14,510 nucleotides of DNA from positions 4,239-18,748 of the forward strand of contig WTJZ01000102.1 of assembly GCA_011524615.1 (NCBI GenBank), given 5' to 3'. Shown here in pieces: positions 7,228 to 14,442 of the stretch. How positions within the stretch are numbered: position 1 is the first letter of the stretch; each line of letters starts with the position of its first letter. This stretch comes from Akkermansiaceae bacterium (GTDB lineage Bacteria > Verrucomicrobiota > Verrucomicrobiia > Verrucomicrobiales > Akkermansiaceae). The position numbers and the translations under genes were made by a program. Under the pieces are notes generated by a model, which was not told the DNA's origin, searched no databases, and worked only from the letters and a program-made list of their open reading frames with translations.

Positions 7228-7902
7228 ATGAAAAAGCCAATTCTCATCTGGGACATCGACGGGACCCTCTCCGATAGCAGTGGAGCAGGCATTGACGCGC
7301 TCTCCAGAGCTATCACACAACACTTTGATAATGCCGAGAACCCCACTCTTGATCTCGCAGGGGCAACTGACGGCGGTATCTATCGCCTCATGTGCGAGCG
7401 TTACCATAAGGCATTCAAACCTGAGGAACAAGAGGCCTTCTACCAACTCTATCTCCCTCTCCTAGAGGAGAACCTCTCCTCAGGTAACTTCCCCGGCTCC
7501 ATCTACCCTACGGTCAAAGATACCCTAGAGCATTTCCGTGAAGAAGGCTACACGCAGGGCCTCCTCACCGGAAATATTGAACAAGGCGCCTTCCTCAAAA
7601 ATAAGGCGCAAGGCATCGAAGAGTTCTTCCCCTTTGGAGCCTACGGTTGTGACCACCATGACCGTAACGAGCTCGGCTTCTTTGCGGCCGAGCGTGCAGC
7701 AGAATACCATAATGACTGTATCGAACCAGAGGACCTGCTCATCATTGGAGATACGATCAAGGATATCGCCTGTGCTCGTGCCTGCGGAGCCAAGGTTGTC
7801 GCCATTACCACCGGACACGGAACACGTGAGTCTCTCTCTAGTGCAGACTGGGTCATCGACTCTGCAGAGGAGCTCGTCGACCTCGTTCAAGACAATTTCT
7901 AA
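7228..7902 (+). CDS. HAD-superfamily hydrolase, phosphoglycolate phosphatase-like
   Basis: A 224-residue haloacid dehalogenase-type phosphatase, probably cytoplasmic. Motif I is D9-I-D11-G-T-L, with the nucleophile D9 and the acid/base D11. Motif II is the Thr of GLLTGN (T114), a motif III lysine is K124 or K126, and motif IV is IIGDTIKDI with D175 and D179. The helical cap between motifs I and II (about residues 16-90) is of the small C1 type seen in phosphoglycolate phosphatase and related enzymes. The substrate cannot be read from sequence; phosphoglycolate or another small phosphomonoester is likely. The ATG at 7228 places motif I at the normal distance from the N-terminus; there is no Shine-Dalgarno sequence. 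It is divergent from murF, and 72 bases separate it from hisG. Its stop codon is part of an inverted repeat reaching into the hisG leader. Confidence 0.85.
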   Translation: MKKPILIWDIDGTLSDSSGAGIDALSRAITQHFDNAENPTLDLAGATDGGIYRLMCERYHKAFKPEEQEAFYQLYLPLLEENLSSGNFPGSIYPTVKDTLEHFREEGYTQGLLTGNIEQGAFLKNKAQGIEEFFPFGAYGCDHHDRNELGFFAAERAAEYHNDCIEPEDLLIIGDTIKDIACARACGAKVVAITTGHGTRESLSSADWVIDSAEELVDLVQDNF

Positions 7903-7941
7903 GAATTGTAAGAAAAACTTACTTGATTCAAAATTCTTAGA
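7898..7941. repeat. 10-bp inverted repeat with inner hairpin ahead of hisG
   Basis: TCTAAGAATT at 7898-7907 is the exact reverse complement of 7932-7941. Directly inside is a second inverted repeat, GTAAG (7908-7912) and CTTAC (7918-7922), with an AAAAA loop. The left arm contains the stop codon of the HAD gene, and a possible -35 box for hisG (TTGATT, 7923-7928) lies between the arms. It has no T-run after it, so it is not a standard terminator. It may be an operator or a weak 3'-end structure. Confidence 0.5.
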
Positions 7942-7950
7942 CGTTATAAC
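7923..7950 (+). promoter_or_regulatory. Candidate sigma-70-type promoter of hisG
   Basis: TTGATT (7923-7928) and TATAAC (7945-7950) are separated by 16 bases and would start transcription about 15-20 bases before the hisG ATG at 7975. The call rests on similarity to the consensus only. The -35 box lies inside the inverted repeat at 7898-7941. Confidence 0.4.
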
Positions 7951-7974
7951 AACTCCCCTTTCACAATATACTCC

Positions 7975-8862
7975 ATGGCTGAAAACCCAAACAAACTAAA
8001 GCTCGCTCTTCCTAAAGGAAGCTTACAAGAGCGTACTTTAGACCTCTTCGAAAAGGCAGGCTACAACGTTTACGTATCTAATCGTGGCCTCCGTCCAACG
8101 AGTGATGATAGCGATCTCGATCTCTACCTCATCCGTGCTCAAGAGGTTGCCCAGTACATCTCTACAGGATTCATCGATTGCGGAATCACAGGACTAGACT
8201 GGGCTCAGGGTCATATAGACAATCTCGTAGACATGGCTGAACTCCCTTTCTCGAGAGCATCTAACCGTCCGACCAAATGGGTTCTCGTTGTACCTGAGGA
8301 TTCTCCTATCCAATCCGTACAAGACCTCGAAGGGAAGAGAATCGCGACCGAAGGACTCGACATCACTAAGAGATATCTGGCCGAAAAGGGTGTCAACTGT
8401 GACCTCGAATTCTCATGGGGCGCTACTGAAGTAAAAGTCCCTGACCTCGTTGACGCGATTGTAGACGTCACCGAGACAGGCAACTCGATCCGTGCGAACA
8501 AGCTCCGCATCGTCGACACTCTTCTTTCATCCTTCCCTCACTTCTACTCGAGCCAACAGGCAGCTCAAAACGAGTGGAAGAAAGCTAAGATGGAACGCAT
8601 CGTCATGATGCTCCAGGGTGCTATGTTCGCTCGTGACAAAGTAGGACTAAAGCTTAATTTACCAAAGGATAAGCTCGACGCAGTATGCGACGGCCTTCCT
8701 TCCCTCCGCCGCCCGACCGTTAGCCCGCTCCTAGGTGAGGAGAATTGGGTTGCGCTCGAAACGATCATCGAAGAATCCGTTGCTCGTAAGATCATTCCTG
8801 ATCTTAAAGAACAAGGTGCTGAAGGTATCATCGAATACCCTCTTAATAAGATCGTTCTCTAA
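7975..8862 (+). CDS. hisG: ATP phosphoribosyltransferase, long (hexameric) form
   Basis: HisG catalyses the first step of histidine synthesis, joining ATP and PRPP to form phosphoribosyl-ATP. The N-terminal LALPKGSL (residues 9-16), DCGITGLDW (68-76) and the PRPP-binding loop DVTETGNSI (164-172) are family signatures. Residues from about 215 to 295 form the C-terminal ACT-like regulatory domain of the long-form enzyme, so histidine feedback inhibition and independence from HisZ are expected. The 295-residue length fits. The ATG at 7975 leaves a short lead before the first beta-strand; no Shine-Dalgarno sequence is seen. A 34-residue basic protein gene follows after 24 bases, and both probably end at the terminator at 9038-9064. 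No other his gene is in the window. Confidence 0.96.
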   Translation: MAENPNKLKLALPKGSLQERTLDLFEKAGYNVYVSNRGLRPTSDDSDLDLYLIRAQEVAQYISTGFIDCGITGLDWAQGHIDNLVDMAELPFSRASNRPTKWVLVVPEDSPIQSVQDLEGKRIATEGLDITKRYLAEKGVNCDLEFSWGATEVKVPDLVDAIVDVTETGNSIRANKLRIVDTLLSSFPHFYSSQQAAQNEWKKAKMERIVMMLQGAMFARDKVGLKLNLPKDKLDAVCDGLPSLRRPTVSPLLGEENWVALETIIEESVARKIIPDLKEQGAEGIIEYPLNKIVL

Positions 8863-8886
8863 CCCTCATTAAGAAAGAATACCAAC

Positions 8887-8991
8887 ATGGGATCACTTAA
8901 GAAAAAGCGTAAGGCAAAGATTAGTAAGCATAAGCGTTCTAAACGCATGAAGGCTAACCGCCACAAGAAGCGCCTTCGTTACAAGTCATAA
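8887..8991 (+). CDS. COX24/AURKAIP1 (mS38)-like basic miniprotein
   Basis: A 34-residue protein starting MGSLKKKRKAKISKHKRSKR, with 12 Lys and 6 Arg. It matches the pattern of the short C-terminal domain shared by yeast COX24 and human AURKAIP1, the mitochondrial ribosomal protein mS38. Bacterial stand-alone versions are known in Verrucomicrobiota and Bacteroidota and are annotated as AURKAIP1/COX24 domain proteins. A role in binding rRNA of the small subunit is inferred from that relation. The gene begins 24 bases after hisG, has a weak purine-rich leader (AAGAAAG at about 13 bases), and is followed by a strong terminator. Its size puts it below common gene-calling limits. Confidence 0.85.
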   Translation: MGSLKKKRKAKISKHKRSKRMKANRHKKRLRYKS

Positions 8992-9037
8992 TTGCTTACT
9001 CGTCTGAAAGAGAGAATCACTTTTTTCAGTATTTATC

Positions 9038-9064
9038 AAGGAACGCCTCGGCGTTCCTTTTTTT
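9038..9064 (+). terminator. Rho-independent terminator after the hisG unit
   Basis: AAGGAACGC (9038-9046) pairs perfectly with GCGTTCCTT (9051-9059) around a CTCG loop and runs directly into seven T (9058-9064). It closes the hisG and basic-miniprotein transcript. It also argues against a GTG start at 9065 for the next gene. Confidence 0.93.
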
Positions 9065-9103
9065 GTGTCAGGTTTTCTACCCCTCGATGCATATACTTAC
9101 AGT

Positions 9104-11389
9104 ATGAAGTCCTACCTTGCCTACCTCCTCCTCGCTCTCCCACTCCTCGCCTCCTCGTCGCTCAATTGGGAACAGTTCCTCAGTAAACATGATCTCACTT
9201 GGGACACCGCTCCTCAGGCTTGGCAAGACGCCCCGTTTACAGGCAATGGCATGCTCGGCTCTCTCTTCTTCCAACAGGATGACCACACTATCAGAATCAG
9301 CCTCGGACGCTCAGATGTCGAAGACCACCAAAAGGGTCACGGGTTCCTCGCCCAAGCAAGGCTCCCCAATGGATACTTTACTCTTACTACCGAAGGCAAA
9401 ATCACAGACTTCCAAGCCAGACTAGATCTCTACGATGCGGAGATCACCGCCCAGATCACCACTACAGAAGGGGCATTAGAGATCCGCTCCATTACTCATA
9501 GCCAAGACATGCTCATCGCCTATGAGATCTCAGCTCTTGGTAATGAACATGCGGACCCACTCACCTTCGTTCCCCTCCACGCCATCGCCCCCGCTCGATT
9601 CCAAGCAGAGCTCGATGTAAAGACCAAAGGTGAACGCGCCAATAAGGCCCGCGTAAACTGGGCTAAGCTCCCATACAACTATAACCCAGCCCCCGTCATC
9701 GCTCAGCAAGGCCTCTACCATACATCCACCCAAGATCTCACCGCTGGAGGCCAAACAGGTACCGCCTGGACAGTCCAGAGCACGGGCAACACCTCCCTCC
9801 TCCTCTGCTCCATCGAACACAGCTACCCTACCCGCACCGCAGTCAACGACGCCGTAGCCCACCTCCAGACCGTACAAGGAAAGAGCTACGATACCCTCCT
9901 AGAGACACACAAGGGATGGTGGCATCAGTACTATCCTCAGAGCTTTATCAGCCTAGATGACACCAAGATGGAAGGGTTCTACTGGATTCAGGTCTACAAG
10001 TTCGGCGCAGGGGCTCGTCAAGGACGGGCCTACATGGATACCATGGGACCATGGATTACCGAGAGCACCGCCTGGGCTAATGGATGGTTTAATCTCAACA
10101 CCCAACTCTCCTACTGGTTCCTCTCCACCGCTAACCGACTAGAAGTCGCCGAGAGTCTTTATACTAAGTTAGATCAGAACCTCGACACTCTCATCGCGAA
10201 CATGCCTCCTGCATATCAAGGGAAGGCCGCGGGGATCAGCACCATTACCCCGCAGACCTTTATCAGTCCAGTCAATGGAAATGGAGGCTTCTATGGTGAG
10301 CTCCTCTGGACCTGTCATGACTACTGGCTCATGCTCGAGCGCACCATGGATCACGAGCGTACCAAGACAAAGTTCTTCACGCTCCTGAAGAAGTCTGTCA
10401 ACCGCTTCCTCCATGACATGCAAGAAGGCTCCGATGGCAAGCTCCACCTCCAGCGCACCTCCAACCCAGAATACGGTGGTGGAGAAGACTGTAACTTTAA
10501 TCTCGCCCTCTTCAAATGGGGATGCCAGACGCTCCTCCAGATCAATGAGCGCTACTCCCTACATGACCCACTCGCTGACCAATGGCAAGACGTCGTCAAT
10601 CGCCTCGTCGACTACCCCACTAATGAAAACGGATACATGGTGGCCAAGGACTTCCCCTTCGAGCTCTCTCATCGCCACTATTCGCACCTCATGATGGTTT
10701 ACCCCCTCTGTGAGATCACCATCGACCAACCTGAGAACAGAGACCTCATCGAGCGTTCTGTCTCACACTGGATCAACTACCCCGGTAATGGTAATGCGGG
10801 ATACTCTTGGAGTGGTGCAGCTGCCATGTACGCCCTCATGGCCAACGGAGAGAAGTCTGCCGAGTATCTCAATATCTTCATGAACATGCAGGAGCTCTTC
10901 CCTAAGAATCCAGCTGCGATCCACAGCACCACCATGTACACCGAGACTGGCTACGTGCAACCCGTCACCGAGACTCCCTTCTCCCTCTGTGACTCGATGC
11001 AACTCATGCTGCTCCAGAGCTGGGGTGATAAGATCCGCGTCTTTCCCGCAGTACCAGAGTCGTGGCAGAACCTCACCTTCGACGGCCTACTGGCCAAAGG
11101 GGGCTTCGAGCTCAGTGCCTCCAAGCGTCAGGGCGCGACCCAATTCGTCACCATCACCAGCCATGCTGGCGAGCCCTGCCAACTCATGCTCGACTTCACC
11201 TACGACCGCGTCTCAGGGATCGATTCAGAAGACATCACCACCCTTCCCGACGGTTCGCTCCAACTCACTCTCGCCAAGGGGCAAACCGCGACCTTCTACG
11301 CCAACGGCACCACCTCTACCGACCTCGCCCCAGTAACATCTGATCCGAACTACCACAACCACTTCGGACTAAAGCAGCTCCCAAATTAG
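9104..11389 (+). CDS. Exported GH95-like glycoside hydrolase
   Basis: A 761-residue protein resembling glycoside hydrolase family 95, whose known members are alpha-L-fucosidases and alpha-L-galactosidases. The start at ATG 9104 is preferred over an in-frame GTG at 9065, because it begins exactly at a signal peptide (residues 1 to about 18) and clears the terminator. The N-terminal beta domain has the family's FTGNGMLGSLFF (45-56). In the (alpha/alpha)6 barrel, NLNTQLSYW (330-338) matches the paired Asn of the active site (N330, N332). TSNPEY (E456) fits the position of the general acid, and HRHYSHL is at 523-529. The C-terminal domain (about 640-735) has FPAVPESW and GLLAKGGFEL. The sequence is divergent, so fucose specificity is only a suggestion; algal or host fucose-containing glycans are plausible. 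It is expected outside the cytoplasm. TATACT at 9092-9097, six bases before the ATG, may be a -10 box, giving a very short or leaderless mRNA. Confidence 0.8.
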   Translation: MKSYLAYLLLALPLLASSSLNWEQFLSKHDLTWDTAPQAWQDAPFTGNGMLGSLFFQQDDHTIRISLGRSDVEDHQKGHGFLAQARLPNGYFTLTTEGKITDFQARLDLYDAEITAQITTTEGALEIRSITHSQDMLIAYEISALGNEHADPLTFVPLHAIAPARFQAELDVKTKGERANKARVNWAKLPYNYNPAPVIAQQGLYHTSTQDLTAGGQTGTAWTVQSTGNTSLLLCSIEHSYPTRTAVNDAVAHLQTVQGKSYDTLLETHKGWWHQYYPQSFISLDDTKMEGFYWIQVYKFGAGARQGRAYMDTMGPWITESTAWANGWFNLNTQLSYWFLSTANRLEVAESLYTKLDQNLDTLIANMPPAYQGKAAGISTITPQTFISPVNGNGGFYGELLWTCHDYWLMLERTMDHERTKTKFFTLLKKSVNRFLHDMQEGSDGKLHLQRTSNPEYGGGEDCNFNLALFKWGCQTLLQINERYSLHDPLADQWQDVVNRLVDYPTNENGYMVAKDFPFELSHRHYSHLMMVYPLCEITIDQPENRDLIERSVSHWINYPGNGNAGYSWSGAAAMYALMANGEKSAEYLNIFMNMQELFPKNPAAIHSTTMYTETGYVQPVTETPFSLCDSMQLMLLQSWGDKIRVFPAVPESWQNLTFDGLLAKGGFELSASKRQGATQFVTITSHAGEPCQLMLDFTYDRVSGIDSEDITTLPDGSLQLTLAKGQTATFYANGTTSTDLAPVTSDPNYHNHFGLKQLPN

Positions 11390-11533
11390 AAGTATTGAGC
11401 TAATAGCGATAAGATAGCGCTGATCATTTAATTAACAACACACCAATTCCATCAAAAAATTAACATAATATCTCACTCCGGAAACAAAAGCGTCTCAAGT
11501 AGTTATATTTGACGCCAATTCAAAAAAATTGCA

Positions 11534-11561
11534 TTGATCAGTGTGCTTGTTCTCGTATTAA
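11534..11561 (+). promoter_or_regulatory. Candidate promoter of the sigma factor-kinase unit
   Basis: TTGATC (11534-11539) and TATTAA (11556-11561) are 16 bases apart, in an A+T-rich interval of 187 bases between the GH95-like gene and the sigma factor gene. Transcription would begin only about 9 bases before the ATG at 11577, and no Shine-Dalgarno sequence is present. The interval also has GCGTC/GACGC at 11490-11515. This is a consensus-based call only. Confidence 0.35.
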
Positions 11562-11576
11562 TAATTCTCAACTAAT

Positions 11577-12188
11577 ATGGGTAATAACTATAACACAAGC
11601 TACTCCCTCTTGGGAAGAGCGCTACAAAATGATGAAGACGCTTGGAGAGAAGTCAGTGCCAATTACCGTGATTTCATTTATTACATTCTCAGAAAGAAGA
11701 ATGTCTCTCCTTCGGACATGGATGATGTGGCGCAACTGGTTATGACGGACTTATTCAAAAGGTTACAATCATTTGATGCTAGCAAAGGTCGTTTTCGCCC
11801 ATGGTTTTCTCGCCTCATACTCAATAAGGCAATCGAACATTATCGCAAAATTAATTCTCAAAACACTAAAATCGAGAATTACAAAAACAACTTATCTTTT
11901 GTCGAAGAAGTTGAAGAAGCAGAAGTTGACGCACTTATCCAAGATGAATGGATTAGTTACATAACGGAGTTAGCTCTCTCTAGAGTACGTAAATCCTATC
12001 GGGGTCAGGCTATAGAAGCGTTCACATTAAGCCTTAAGGGAGTTTCCGCCGATGATATAGCTCTCCAGCTTAACCTTTCAAAGCAAAGCGTGTACAGTTA
12101 CCGTAAACGTGTCAAAGCCAGTATGACCGTAGAAATCCAGAAACTGTTAGCGGATTTAGAATCAATCAATGGAAACGTCCATGCATGA
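11577..12188 (+). CDS. ECF-like RNA polymerase sigma factor (kinase-linked type)
   Basis: A 203-residue sigma-70 family protein of the extracytoplasmic-function type. Region 2 spans about residues 20-92: DMDDVAQLVMTDLFKRL lies in the core-binding part, and FRPWFSRLILNKAIEHYRK lies in the -10 recognition part. An acidic linker follows (VEEVEEAEVD, 109-118). Region 4 spans about 125-190, with the helix-turn-helix GVSADDIALQLNLSKQSVYS at 155-174. There is no anti-sigma gene nearby; a Ser/Thr kinase gene overlaps its last 20 bases. Such sigma-kinase pairs are known in Planctomycetota and Verrucomicrobiota. In Vibrio parahaemolyticus a sigma factor of a related class (EcfP) is activated by the kinase PknT, so control by phosphorylation is a reasonable inference here. 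The target promoters are unknown. The gene is more A+T-rich than its left neighbour. Confidence 0.87.
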   Translation: MGNNYNTSYSLLGRALQNDEDAWREVSANYRDFIYYILRKKNVSPSDMDDVAQLVMTDLFKRLQSFDASKGRFRPWFSRLILNKAIEHYRKINSQNTKIENYKNNLSFVEEVEEAEVDALIQDEWISYITELALSRVRKSYRGQAIEAFTLSLKGVSADDIALQLNLSKQSVYSYRKRVKASMTVEIQKLLADLESINGNVHA

Positions 12189-14148
12189 AGAACTAGATCT
12201 TTATAAAAATGAGTTTCTATCCGTATTTGATCAAGGCCACACCAAATCCCCTGCACTAGATAGCCTCAAATCGATCACTCAACGATATGGCGAAAAGTCC
12301 CTCATTGGTGAAGGCGCGCTTAAAGCGGTTTACCAATGCGAAGACCATCATACAGAACGTCAAATTGCTTGGGCAACTGTAAAGCCAGACCGTGACGAAA
12401 GTTACTATGACGCTTTGATTTACGAAGCACGCTTAACCGCGTCGCTCAAACACCCAAACATTATCAAGATCCATGACATTGGGGTAACTGAATCAGGTTC
12501 CCCTTATTTCACCATGGATCTGAAGTCTAATACAGATCTGGCAGAGTATACGGCAACCAGCTCTTTGCAGGACAAGCTTGATACCTTCTTAACCATCTGT
12601 AGTGCTATATCATACGCTCACTCTCAGCAGATATTGCACCTGGATCTCAAACCTGAAAATATTCAGTGTGATCAATTCCGCGAGGTTCTCATCTGTGACT
12701 GGGGGCTTGGTAAGGTCATGTCAGATAGCGTCACTGATATCTCTGATAGCGCTCAGCGCATTTTCGACTCATCCCTGCAGACTCTCTACGGCCAGATTAA
12801 AGGGACACCAGGCTATATGGCTCCTGAACAGATCAACCCAGATGGTATCAAAGACCAAAAAACTGATATCTACGCTCTAGGTGCTATTCTGTACTTTTTA
12901 CTCACAGGTCACCCCCCATTCACAGGATCTACGTCTGATATTCTACACGATACTGAAAACAGAGTCCCTACGCTTGCCCACGAACGTAACCTCTCAGTTC
13001 CTAAAGCTATCAGTAAGATCGCACACAAGGCGCTTTCTAAAGACAAGTCCGAACGATACCAAAGTGTCGTCGAACTCTCTAATGATATCATCAGGTTTCT
13101 GAATCTTAAACCTACCATTGCTGAACGCCCCTCTTTCTTTAGGACGCTCCAACTTTTTGCCATTCGACACTTTAAGGCCATCGCAACAATCGCCATATTC
13201 ACAGGCATCCTCTTATCAACAGTTCTCTATAGCGCCAATAACTACCAGAAGGCCAAGCAAGCCGAAACAAAGGCTAATTCTTCACTCCAAGAATTAGAGA
13301 GCGATTATGATAACTTTTTACATACGCTATCGGACATCACTGACTCTAAATATAAATTGTCTGTCAGATTTTCCAATGCAGCTAATGAGAAACTGTACGA
13401 ATTCCTTGGGATATATGGGCACTCTAGATCCGCTTCCCCTATTGAGTCTCACAACCAATTTTTACACCTTGCAGAAATCGCTTACGAAATTGACCCCACT
13501 GAAACCTCCAAGCATAACCTGCTACGCGCAAAAGCGATTCAGTTAAACTTCTCCTGGATCAATGAACAAAAATGGGCCAATCAAAACCCAAAATTCAATC
13601 GATGGAAAAAAGTCGCTTCAAACCACGCTCACTTCCAGTTTGACGACCAATCACGCCCTGCCGTCAGTGAGCTCGTTCTTTTCTTTGAATCCTTTAAAGA
13701 ATTAGCCCCCCATGACGACGAATTACTAAGCATGTCACTTTACTATGACATCTGTACGCGGGCCAATCTTGATACATACTCACCTGCTATCGTCGCATAC
13801 CTATCAGCCATCAACAAAAAGCAAGTATTCCTCTTATTGGGTGGCAAGAAATTAGAAATCAAAAACATCGAAAAGCTGAAGTCTAATAGACAATATTATC
13901 GTGGAGATTATCTCAATTTAATTCGTATCCCGATACTTGCGCTTGAAGGCGAGTATCTCAAATTAAACAGAATCCAAAATACAAAGGCAAATACTCTTGA
14001 TCTTTCCAAAGTAGCCAAAGTAATCCCAAACAGCCGCGTGCCCATCACTGGCATCAAGAAGGTCATCCTCTCCCAACAGATGGACGAGAAACTGAAATAT
14101 GATGTGGCTCAATGCTTTGCCGATGGTACTGAATTCTCCTACATGTAA
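12169..14148 (+). CDS. Transmembrane Ser/Thr protein kinase with WNK-like lysine layout
   Basis: A 659-residue protein with a Hanks-type kinase domain at about residues 40-312. The catalytic loop is HLDLKPEN (D159, N164), the metal site is DWG (D177) and the activation segment ends GTPGYMAPE (E220). The glycine-rich loop is GEGALKAVY (47-55), and the beta-3 segment reads IAWA, so Ala69 stands where VAIK kinases have Lys. K52 in the loop lies 17 residues before A69, the same spacing as Lys233 to Cys250 in WNK1. A single membrane helix (about 335-355) and a coiled-coil-like stretch (357-385) precede about 270 C-terminal residues of no recognised domain, expected outside the cytoplasm. Either ATG 12169 or ATG 12181 may be used; both overlap the sigma factor gene. 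The likely substrate is that sigma factor. The 3' half of the gene is clearly A+T-rich. Confidence 0.9.
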   Translation: METSMHEELDLYKNEFLSVFDQGHTKSPALDSLKSITQRYGEKSLIGEGALKAVYQCEDHHTERQIAWATVKPDRDESYYDALIYEARLTASLKHPNIIKIHDIGVTESGSPYFTMDLKSNTDLAEYTATSSLQDKLDTFLTICSAISYAHSQQILHLDLKPENIQCDQFREVLICDWGLGKVMSDSVTDISDSAQRIFDSSLQTLYGQIKGTPGYMAPEQINPDGIKDQKTDIYALGAILYFLLTGHPPFTGSTSDILHDTENRVPTLAHERNLSVPKAISKIAHKALSKDKSERYQSVVELSNDIIRFLNLKPTIAERPSFFRTLQLFAIRHFKAIATIAIFTGILLSTVLYSANNYQKAKQAETKANSSLQELESDYDNFLHTLSDITDSKYKLSVRFSNAANEKLYEFLGIYGHSRSASPIESHNQFLHLAEIAYEIDPTETSKHNLLRAKAIQLNFSWINEQKWANQNPKFNRWKKVASNHAHFQFDDQSRPAVSELVLFFESFKELAPHDDELLSMSLYYDICTRANLDTYSPAIVAYLSAINKKQVFLLLGGKKLEIKNIEKLKSNRQYYRGDYLNLIRIPILALEGEYLKLNRIQNTKANTLDLSKVAKVIPNSRVPITGIKKVILSQQMDEKLKYDVAQCFADGTEFSYM

Positions 14149-14221
14149 CGCAGACAGCGCCCCTCTCAGCCAACCGTTGATCGGAAAATCAATCGTGATC
14201 AGGAGTGCATGACTCCAGTCA

Positions 14222-14337
14222 GTGACAGCTATTGGCTTCCACCATGTTTGGATGTCTCATTGCTCCACTTAAGACACCTCAGTATCTCCTAGGCGGCCCC
14301 TTTATGAGACAAACTAGCCAATAGAAGAACTTGTTAC
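14222..14337 (+). ncRNA. Candidate structured RNA element (long nested stem)
   Basis: Three collinear helices can form. They are GTGACA 14222-14227 with TGTTAC 14332-14337 (one G-U pair), CTATTGGCT 14229-14237 with AGCCAATAG 14316-14324 (perfect 9 bp), and TGTCTCAT 14253-14260 with ATGAGACA 14304-14311 (perfect 8 bp). The internal sequence 14261-14303 would form the loop region. No known RNA family is recognised. It may be a small RNA, a 3'-UTR fold or a DNA-level repeat; the strand shown assumes co-transcription with the kinase. Confidence 0.35.
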
Positions 14338-14366
14338 AGTAAACCCCAAAAAACATTTTTTCAGAT

Positions 14367-14384
14367 TTTGTGCCTAAGCACAAA
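14367..14384. repeat. 7-bp inverted repeat, possible operator
   Basis: TTTGTGC (14367-14373) and GCACAAA (14378-14384) are perfect inverted copies around CTAA. The repeat follows an A/T-tract and lies about 70 bases before the start codon of the next gene, a suitable place for a regulator-binding site. There is no T-run after it, so a terminator is unlikely. Confidence 0.3.
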
Positions 14385-14398
14385 GTAACATCACGAAT

Positions 14399-14442
14399 TA
14401 TTTAGTGTAGGAGGTCGAAAGACTTTCCCTAATCACTAAATA
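14399..14442 (+). promoter_or_regulatory. Two-tier leader hairpin before the last gene
   Basis: An outer 9-bp stem pairs TATTTAGTG (14399-14407) with CACTAAATA (14434-14442). Inside it, GGAGGTC and GACTTTCC (14410-14428) form a second hairpin capped by a GAAA (GNRA) tetraloop. The structure ends nine bases before the ATG at 14452, and a GGAGG at 14410-14414 is held in the inner stem, too far upstream to serve as the Shine-Dalgarno sequence. Confidence 0.5.

Noticed and set aside
7967..7972. TATACT as the hisG -10 box
   Set aside because: It ends two bases before the ATG, so a start of transcription at normal spacing would lie inside the gene. TATAAC at 7945-7950 is better placed.
9065..9103. 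GTG start at 9065 for the GH95-like protein
   Set aside because: It begins right at the terminator T-run and would put 13 residues before a clean signal peptide. ATG 9104 fits better.
14222..14337. Integron attC-like site
   Set aside because: The long imperfect palindrome prompted the check, but the boundary motifs RYYYAAC and GTTRRRY are not at its ends, and no integrase or cassette array is present.
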